Below, one piece after another: positions 56,280 through 64,000 of a stretch of 64,000 nt of DNA (the first letter of the stretch is position 1; every line of letters begins with the position of its first letter). The notes under the pieces were generated by a model. The model had not been told where the DNA came from. It ran no database searches and saw nothing but the letters and a program-made list of their open reading frames with translations. Origin of the DNA: Dolomedes plantarius. Lineage: Eukaryota; Arthropoda; Arachnida; Araneae; Dolomedidae. The translations under genes were made by a program, and so were the position numbers. The stretch is from NCBI GenBank assembly GCA_907164885.2, contig OU015496.1, positions 140,526,685 through 140,590,684 on the forward strand, written 5' to 3'.

Positions 56280-57890
56280 TCAATCTGAGAGTTCTAGAGG
56301 GAACAAAAGTTGTGTAGGTTTCTTCACAACACCAGAATCTAACTTCACGCAACATGATCTTACCTTACCGTCTCTTCTGGGTAATACTTCTATGATCCTC
56401 CCCATTCTCCACATATTTCTAGATGACTTGGGATCTCCAAGTAGCACCACGTCATCAACTTTAAAACCTCGAACTCCTGTCGTTTATGCAGTGCAATTAG
56501 CTGATTTGAGATTTAACAAATATTCTTTCCGACACATTTCCCAGTAGTGATCTAATAACCTTTGTCGATAGTTGTAAAGTTTGGTTAAATCTTTCCTATT
56601 TAAGTTGTTGCGTTCTTCACTGAGTTTCACAGGTGGCAATGATGTTAAACGTTTTCCGACGAGGAAATGTGCTGGAGTCAATGGTGAAGGTTCATGAGGA
56701 TCACTATATACAAAGGTAATGGGTCTGGAATAATTTATCGATTCAACTTCAGTTAATATGGTCTCTAACTCTTCTGTTGATAATTATGATTTTCCTAGGG
56801 TTTTTCGTAGGGCTGTTTTCACTGACCTTACTAGCCTTTCCCAGAATCCACCCCACCAAGGGCTTCTCTCGACTATAAATTTCCAATGTATGCCTGTCTT
56901 GCCAAAAAAAATCACTGACTTCCGGGGAGCTAATATTCGTTCATATTTCCTTTAAATCGGCATTCGATCTTTTGAAAGTCTTTGCGTTGTCTGAGTAAAT
57001 CGTCGAGCATAATCCGCGTCGTGCATTGAACCTACGTAAGGCAAGCAAAAATGTTTCAGTGCTTAAATTCGAGACTAATTCCAGATGGATAGCGCGGGTC
57101 TCTGCACATGTACATAGTAAAATATAGTGTTTCCCGTTCTTTTTCTCTGGTGAACAAGGGCAAATTCAATACCCGTTACATCAAATGGAGAGGTCTTCTG
57201 GACACGATCAGCTGGTAGTGGTGCTGTTACTTCTATGCCAGGCCATATTTTATATCGTTTACATATCAAGCACTTATTTAACGTAGATTTAACAGACTGT
57301 CTCCCTTTCAGTATCCAAAATTTGTTTCGTACTTCCACTAAAGTGTCAGATACTCCTGAATGTAATACCGTATTATGGGCATCCAAAATTAAGAGTTCGA
57401 CGTACTTCGTTCTTCCTGGAATTATTCAAGGATGTCTTTCTTTAACCTCAAACTGTGAGAATTGTAATCTTCCTTTTACGCAAATTAATCCGTTGTCATC
57501 TAGTTGAGGGTCGAATCCAATTAGTTTCGAGTGTTTGCTAATTGGCTGATTATTTAGCAATTGATTCATCTCTTCTTCAAAATATTTACATTGAACTATT
57601 TTGACCCAATAGATTTCGACTTCGGATAATTCAGAAACTTTTAGTGGTCCTTTAATCTTTTCATTATTTTTCTTTGAATTGTGTATAAATCGCTTTATCC
57701 AAGCAGTGACTCGATACACTCTTGAGAGTTTGCTATACTTCTCTATGTCCAAAACAGGTTCTTCCACAGGCATGATGTTACAAGCAAATTGATGACAAGT
57801 TTCCCTTTTAACTTTCCTCTCTGATTGTAGTTCTTCTTGTTTAATTTCATTTGACAAATATGGAGGCCATAGTTCATCAGATAATGTCAA
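56280..57890 (-). pseudogene. integrase of BEL element 2
   Basis: From the right: a BEL connector region (57890-57426), zinc residues (HNTVLHSG...CLICKRYK, 57386-57240), and a core whose Asp blocks read FDVTGIEFA, with the first Asp apparently Glu, and YSDN (about 56985). The Glu block GGFWERLV lies near 56850, with frame breaks between. The tail has TPAHFLVGKRL and the DUF5641-type VDDVVLLGD, ending at 56280. Confidence 0.8.
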
Positions 57891-58715
57891 CCACTGTGCA
57901 CCCTTCCATCACTTCTCGTTCTTCAATAGCTGACGAATTGACTCTCCTCTTGTGAGTATATCTGCTGGATTCATCTTCCCTCTGCAGAATTTCCAATTCT
58001 GTGGTTCAGTATGCATCTTAATCTCAGTGACTCTATTCGCAACAAAGGGTTTCCATTCCCTCGCTGTTCCCTTTATCCAATGGAGAGTTATTGATGAATC
58101 AGTCCAAAGAAATGTGTTGTAATGTTTTATCTTGAAGATATTCCCAAGGTATTACGCAATTCTAGCTGCAATGACGGCTCCCATGAGTTTTAATCTTGGC
58201 AATGTGAGTCGTTTCAAGGGCGCGAATCTTTGACATCACAAAGCTAGTACTAAAATTTCTTCCTTCTCTGTATCTCAAATATGCTACAGCGCCATACGCT
58301 CTTGGGCTGGCATCGCAGAATATGTGCAATTGCATATCTCCAACCTTCAATGAGGGGTCGTCGGGAAAATACTTCCTGCCAAAAGAAAATTCTTTCATAT
58401 CCTCAATTTCTGAATGCCAGTTTGTCCATTTTTCTTGTAAATCGCTCGGGAGTTCCTCATCCCATTTTATGCCCTTTTCCCACATTTTTTGAACTAGGCA
58501 TTTTATTCTGATGACGTATGGAGATAGAAATCCTGCTGGGTCAAATATTCTGGCCACTGTTTGTAATACAAAGCGTTTTGTGTTTTTAACATTCTGCAGT
58601 GACTCAATAAGGGGTTTAATGTCTAACTGTAAGATATCTGATTGTGTGTTCCACCTTATTTCCAGCACCTTAGTGTGATTTTCCGACATTTCTTCTTAAA
58701 ATTGTCGTTATCAGA
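57891..58715 (-). pseudogene. RNase H and connector of BEL element 2
   Basis: The frame 58689-58162 has RFVLQTVARIFDPAGFLSPY, the BEL pol connector, and LHIFCDASPRAYGAVA, the RNase H start. Later blocks near 58000-57950 are frameshifted. Confidence 0.78.
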
Positions 58716-59417
58716 TCAGCGTTGGCTTAAATGTTTGGAATTAGTTTTCCATTTTCTAAGTTTCATCCCAGCGTCATCAAATATTTTTACTGCATTGGTC
58801 GATAAGCGATAGGCTTCTTCGACATCGTTTGCCCCATAAAACAAGTCGTCCACATATAAATAATTATTTAACATGTCAATCGTTTCTTTGAATTTCGATT
58901 CATATTTCCTTAGATTGTACTTAATAGTTGCAGCCAACAGAAATGGACTTGAGCTGACTCCAAATGGAACTCGTTTAAATCTTAAAGTCTTGATGTTTTC
59001 AGCGGTAGCCAAATTTTCCTCATTCCAAATAAAACGCAAATAATTCCTATCTTCGGGGGTGACTGAAATTTGTAAGAACGCTTTCTTGATATCAGAACTG
59101 AAGGCGATTTGGTATTCTCTAAATTTTAAAATTACAGTCAATATATTAGGATTCAAATTTGGACCAGGATCCAAGCAGTTATTAAGTGATTCCTGAATTT
59201 TCTCTTTCGAAGTTGCGTCGTACACGATTCTGACTTTAGTAGTGATTTTGTTTTTTTTAATGACCGCAGTGTGGGGCATATAATACACGTTTTTTAAATT
59301 CAGTTCACTCTTAGGACATTCTTCAATAATACCATCTTTAATCTGCTCTGACATAATCGCTTTATAGTTTTGAAATAGCCATTTGTTACCCTTAAATCTG
59401 TTTGTTAAATTAATAAA
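58716..59417 (-). pseudogene. reverse transcriptase of BEL element 2
   Basis: The frame 59354-58716 has KVRIVYDATSKE, SSDIKKAFLQISV, VPFGVSSSPFLLAA and an intact catalytic YVDDL (about 58850). A frame break at each end separates it from protease and RNase H. Confidence 0.88.
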
Positions 59418-60161
59418 TCATCGCTTCGCAAGTTCAAAATTATCATGTGGTTCGTTCCCATTTGAATTCCACAGTAATTTTACTTCGTATCTACCCTTTT
59501 CATATTTAATATTATCTTCAAAGGTTCGTAACGCTTCACTGGAGATATCTAAATTTTCATTCTCACTTATTCCTAACGCTTCCAATTCCCAGAATTGGCG
59601 AATCTCGTCGGGTTCTTGCGCTGCTATAAACAATGATGACATACCCCCAGATGTTGTTTGGGGTGCATGTATTCTTCCCTGCACTGACCACCCAAAAACA
59701 GTTTCCACGCCGACGAGGTGTTTGTTTATTTTTTCTATTCTCCCCTTCGCCACACTAAAGTATAAATCAACCCCTATAAGAACATCTATCTGGCCTTGAT
59801 CTTCGCCCCCCTCAAAGCAGGCAAGAGGGAAATTCTTTACATCCATCTGACGACGAATGTTTATGTCTGGTATAGCAATGGGTACGCAGCAAATATTCTC
59901 TATTACGAGAGCTTCAATTTCTACACTTTTAGATGGGCACATGTAATTTTGCATCTTTAATTGTAATACACTATATGACTGTGTCAGCGGTTTCGTAGAT
60001 CCAAAGGGAAAAATGCTTAATGTTTCCTCTCTGATTACCGGAAGTTTTAATTCTCTTACTACGTTTTTATTAACAAAACTTCTCTGACTTCCGGAATCCA
60101 AGAAAACGCGAGATAATCTTGAGTGAGATTTACCTTGAATCAATACCTCACAAGTCAACAA
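59418..60161 (-). pseudogene. protease region of BEL element 2
   Basis: A 247-codon frame begins near the protease with FLDSGSQRSFV (DSG active site), continues through the DUF1758-like IDVLIGVDLYF, and runs on to the linker before RT (FWELEALGI). It is the best-preserved frame of this element. Confidence 0.85.
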
Positions 60162-60184
60162 TAATATATTGCTTCTTAAATTGG

Positions 60185-61537
60185 AATCCGCGCTTTGATT
60201 TTAAAACATAGTTACATTAGTTTCGGTTTCTGATTTTTCTGAAGCATCACAAATTGATTTGTTATGTTTCCTATTGCACAACGAACATGGTTCCGTTCTC
60301 GAACGACAGTCTTTGGCTAAATGGTTTCTTTTTAGGCATACGAAACACCTTCCCATTCGTTTTAGAATATTTTCCCTTTCGTTTAGTTACCGTAAATTTA
60401 GTACAATCATCACTTCTGTGATTGGTTTCCTTTCCACAAAATACATAGCCATCTCCCGATAGTACATTTAGTGCTGCAGTTGTAGGTGGCTTATATCGGT
60501 CGTGTAAGTAATTTTTATGCCTGTCCTTATACTTATCGGCAATATTTTTATTTTCTGAGCAGTCTTTGAAATTTATTTCGGAATCTGTTCCCTTGGTTAG
60601 ATTTTCCGTTCTTTCCCTACTTTCGATTTCTTTTTTAAGGAATTTCATTAATTCCGTTATCTTTTCAATTTCTGGTTTATCATAGCATCGGATAAATTCT
60701 AAAGCTAGATCTTTAGTTATTACTACTTTAATGAGGATAGGGAATAGTAAACAACCACAGGTATCGGTTTTAACCAGATCCCTCCTTCCCAGTCCTCTTA
60801 TTTGTACTTCACACTCGTCATAGAGTTTTCTCAAACTCTTCAATTCACTAGATCTTCTTACCGGAGTTAAATTTAATAGGCGGGTCATGTAACAATCTAT
60901 TATGACCTCTTCCTTTCCAAAACGGGATTTTAAGATATCTAGTGCCTTCACATAATTTTCGGAGGTTAGTGTCAGACCTTGTATTGCCGTTGCGGCATCC
61001 GAACCCAAAACAGTTTTTAAATAATTAAATTTTTCAACTTGATTTAGATTTGGGTTATCATGAACAGTAGATTCAAACTGTGCCCAAAAGGCCGGCCAAA
61101 AGCAGATATCTCCGTTAAATTTTTCTATATTTAGCCGTGGTAATTTGATATTTGATTTTGGAGTAACTTCTGAATTACTGGCACTCGGGCTATTACTAGT
61201 ATTTATGCCACGACTGGTAGCATTTGAAATTAACTGTTCTTGGTTTAGGTTATATAAACATTTATTGCCGCGTACTTTAGAGCTTATAATTTTATTTGTG
61301 TACTCCTCGCAACTTTCGGTTTCTGTTTATATGTCATCAAGTTCAGTAACTTGTTCTATCTCATTATTTAGTGCGTTTAATGAGCTCTCTTTATCCGTTA
61401 ACTGTGCGAGCAATTCTTCTATTTCTAGAGCATTAATTTCTGCTTTAGGTTTAACTAAAGTGATTGATTTTATTTATTATTTTAGTCGCTGCTGATCGCA
61501 GAATAGTTCTTTTCTTTTTTAATTTTTCTATATCCAT
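60185..61537 (-). pseudogene. gag: gag of BEL element 2
   Basis: The ATG at 61537 (MDIEKLKKKRT) resembles the start of BEL gag 1. The DUF1759 region lies in 61150-60800 (KFNGDI...FWAQFE, LTSENYVKALDILKSRFG). Zinc-binding blocks are VFCGKETNHRSDDC and, in another frame, NHLAKDC and CSLCNRKH near 60300. Several stops are present. Confidence 0.8.
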
Positions 61538-61644
61538 ATCGAATTATCAGCTTTATGGATTTATCAATTAAAAAAAATGAGAATCAGTTTATTCACTCAC
61601 CTTCTGATCTGAAGGTATGATCCCGTGGGTTCTGCACTAATAGA

Positions 61645-61915
61645 TGTGGCAATTCTACTGTCCGATCCAGGGGTTATAAATGAAGCAGAACAGTCTACAC
61701 AAAATCACATTTATTTTCTATGCTACGGATATCACAAAAAAGGACAATAGATCTTAATCTTATATTCTGGGATTCGAAAAGTGGAGCTCAATAGCTGATC
61801 CCAGTCTCCCTTATCGCTTACTCGATTCTCTCTGCTTTACCAAAACAAAAGTACTTACATAGGGAGAGGGTGCGTTGCAGCGCCATCTGGAGAACATAAA
61901 TTTGAAGTTGCAACA
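61645..61915 (-). repeat. 5' LTR of BEL element 2
   Basis: 271 bp, the partner of 55699-55970, followed by the duplicated ACGCC at 61916-61920. Confidence 0.92.
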
Positions 61916-61978
61916 ACGCCTGCCACGATTGGTACGCAGCGCTCGGAAATTTAGAGAGAATTCCATTATAAATATATA

Positions 61979-62735
61979 CAGTCGGACCTCTATTTAACGA
62001 ACCTCTATTTTGCGAATTTCTCTATTTCGCGAACTTTTCCTTGGAACCAAGAACATTTTGCGAATTTCTTCGTAAAATAACCTCCAAATAGCGAAGTGCA
62101 TTCTCTATTTAACGAACTTTTTCTTGTGATCCAATGTTTTTTTTCTCCATATTTCTCAAAATATTTCTGAACATTTCAAACTTCTTTCTTTTAACACATT
62201 AACTTTCTTTTAACACATTCCGACGCGGATTACAGTTTGAAGAAAATACGCCTGAAGGGGTTTTTGGTGCATTGCAAAGATGAGAGAAGTATTATTAAGA
62301 GAAAACACTTTTTCAAACAAAAAACTCAGACAAAATTAACAGACTTTATCAGTAATTACATTTAAGGACGCATGTGGTAATTTATGCTTAAAATTACTTG
62401 TTATAATAAATGCGATAATGTCATTAAAATTCATTAATTTTAATATAATTTTTTTAATTGAAAATACAGTGTATTCCCTGAAAATGTTTTGTTTTATTCT
62501 TGTTTTCCTTGCACATTTCTGTTTGATGGATAAGATATATAAAACAAATAGACATTAATTTACAAAATAAAGGTGTGATCAATTACTTTTATTAATAATA
62601 TTTAGTGTTTATGAATTTAAAATATGTTTTGTGTAGTTTAAAGTACTCTAAAAGGTAAATCCCTATTTAACGAATTTTCCATATAACGAACATTTTTTCG
62701 GGATTTAGCGACTTCGTTAAATAGAGGTCCGACTG
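61979..62735. mobile_element. pogo/Tigger-type MITE, 757 bp
   Basis: The ends CAGTCGGACCTCTATTTAAC and its inverted copy are flanked by TA. Arms contain repeated TTTAACGAA/TTTGCGAA blocks. There is no coding frame. The TA duplication and CAGTC ends fit the pogo/Tigger group. Confidence 0.75.
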
Positions 62736-63480
62736 TATATATCTTATTAATAAAAGCAAGTGTTTGCGTGCGTGTGTTTATGCGGCCCCAGACGAATCTG
62801 TGAAATTTACAGCCATGAAATTTGGCACACGGGTAGTGCAGACTATGGGAAGGTGCACCTCGAAACCCGAATTTTAAATTTTATTCTAGAAAATTTTTTA
62901 ATTTATTTTTTGTGCGATATTTTATGTTTTTTTTTAACTTCAGATCGTATCGCATCGTGCATTCGCGCTAGAGGGGGTCCAACGGAGTATTAACTCCTCC
63001 GTTCTTTTGCCTTTTTCTCTGAAATAAATTATCCCTTTTCTTTGATTTTCTTATCATTTACTTATATCAAAGTAGTCATTACGTATGTAAAATTTCGTTT
63101 CATTTTGACGACTCCTTCTTGGTGCGCTAATTTTTTTGTCCATGAGTGTATTTTCATTATTGAAACATACTATTTAATAAGAAATCTATATTAATAAAAG
63201 CGAATATTTGCGTGTGTGTTTACTTACGTGTGTTATAATCCATTACTCCAGAGCAGAGTTAAAGATAAGACTGAGAAACCCAACACCAATGATTTTAAAA
63301 ATTACATCAAAGAAACACTTGAAAACAATTATATTAAAAAATAATAGTTTTGGATCATATTATTGTTAAAAACTATGTGAAAACTAAAGACATAATCAGA
63401 ATCTTCAGTTTCACAGTTTGAAAAAGCGTAAAAACCCAACTTTCTTAAAAGTTGTCTACAATTTTCCGATTTTAAAAAAT
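62736..63480. other. dispersed-repeat DNA, no gene seen
   Basis: TATTAATAAAAGC followed by TTTGCGTG occurs at about 62747 and again at 63190, suggesting ends of a dispersed repeat. A 60-bp stretch at 63249-63308 (AGAGTTAAAGATAAGA...CAACACCAATGA) also occurs at 11599-11658. Confidence 0.45.
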
Positions 63481-64000
63481 AGTTATGTGAAACGATACGA
63501 AAACATTAATTGCTGTAAACATAAGAATTTAATTAACGTCATTTAAAACTGTAGACATTTAAACTCTAAATTTCTTTCATTTCTCAAGCAATATAATAAT
63601 ATGTCACGTAAGTAAACACACACACAAACACTTGAAAACAATTATATACCACCCTAACTGAATTCAATTCGTGCATTGTTTTAATGTGTTTATTTTATCA
63701 ATAATTTTTTTGCATAAATAAGGAAAAATAGTTATGTGAAACGATACGAAAACATTAATTGCTGTAAACATAAGAATTTAATTAACGTCATTTAAAACTG
63801 TAGACATTTAAACTCTAAATTTCTTTCATTTCTCAAGCAATATAATAATATGTCACGTAAGTAAACACACACACAAACACTTGAAAACAATTATATACCA
63901 CCCTAACTGAATTCAATTCGTGCATTGTTTTAATGTGTTTATTTTATCAATAATTTTTTTGCATAAATAAGGAAAAATAGTTATGTGAAACGATACGAAG
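63481..64000. repeat. 249-bp tandem repeat, open at the window end
   Basis: AGTTATGTGAAACGATACGA begins at 63481, 63730 and 63979. The first two copies are almost identical. Confidence 0.92.

Larger units (their letters stand above)
55699..61915 (-). mobile_element. BEL/Pao retrotransposon 2 (minus strand)
   Basis: LTRs of 272 bp (55699-55970) and 271 bp (61645-61915) and the 5-bp duplication ACGCC (55694-55698, 61916-61920) bound the element. Minus-strand gag, PR, RT, RNase H and IN follow in BEL order, with frame breaks. Confidence 0.93.

Overview
The window is eukaryotic, AT-rich and made almost entirely of transposable elements. No host gene with convincing exon structure was found, and no tRNA, rRNA or CRISPR. 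The mix of families (BEL/Pao, Ty3/gypsy, Ty1/copia, Tc1/mariner with DD34E and WPPRSPDL-type transposases, hAT, pogo/Tigger, a piggyBac-type TTAA element, foldback) points to an arthropod genome, possibly an arachnid. That assignment is an inference from the TE content only.

Layout. 1-1091: unassigned DNA ending in a (TA)n tract. 1092-8495 (+): a complete but frameshifted Ty3/gypsy element with 5' and 3' LTRs and the unusual pol order PR-IN-RT-RNaseH (Gmr1-like). 8505-18181: a second LTR element with no pol genes. Its 5' LTR is split by a 5.7-kb TTAA-flanked piggyBac-like insertion (8641-14329) that carries a MITE and a dead Tc1 element. 18231-23437 (-): a decayed Ty3/gypsy element of normal gene order. 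23438-25830: microsatellites, a Tigger-like remnant and a solo LTR.

25830-49100 is a nest of insertions in a copia element. A Ty3/gypsy element (26159-39111, duplicated target CGTTG) interrupts the copia protease region. Inside its gag lies a foldback element (26945-35816, 9-bp duplication) with 1.3- and 1.6-kb inverted arms made of 146-bp tandem units. The foldback core holds a hAT element (28469-31269, 8-bp duplication), a Tc1 fragment and an uninterrupted open reading frame for a ubiquitin-specific-protease-like (C19) protein. A BEL element (39913-46678, target CTGTC) interrupts the same copia integrase. Removing the insertions rejoins the copia reading frame at the BEL site.

49166-52500 (-): a LINE fragment (ORF1, endonuclease, start of the RT), cut at its 3' side. 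52574-55698 (+): an internally deleted Ty3/gypsy element with an intact gag-protease frame. 55699-61915 (-): a second BEL element with 271/272-bp LTRs and target ACGCC. 61979-62735: a pogo/Tigger-type MITE. 63481-64000: a 249-bp tandem repeat running off the window.

Nearly every element gene is broken by stops or frameshifts, so most are annotated as pseudogenes. The most interesting items are the Gmr1-like gene order, the foldback element with its modular arms and intact protease-like ORF, and the repeated use of (TA)n tracts as LTR-element insertion sites.
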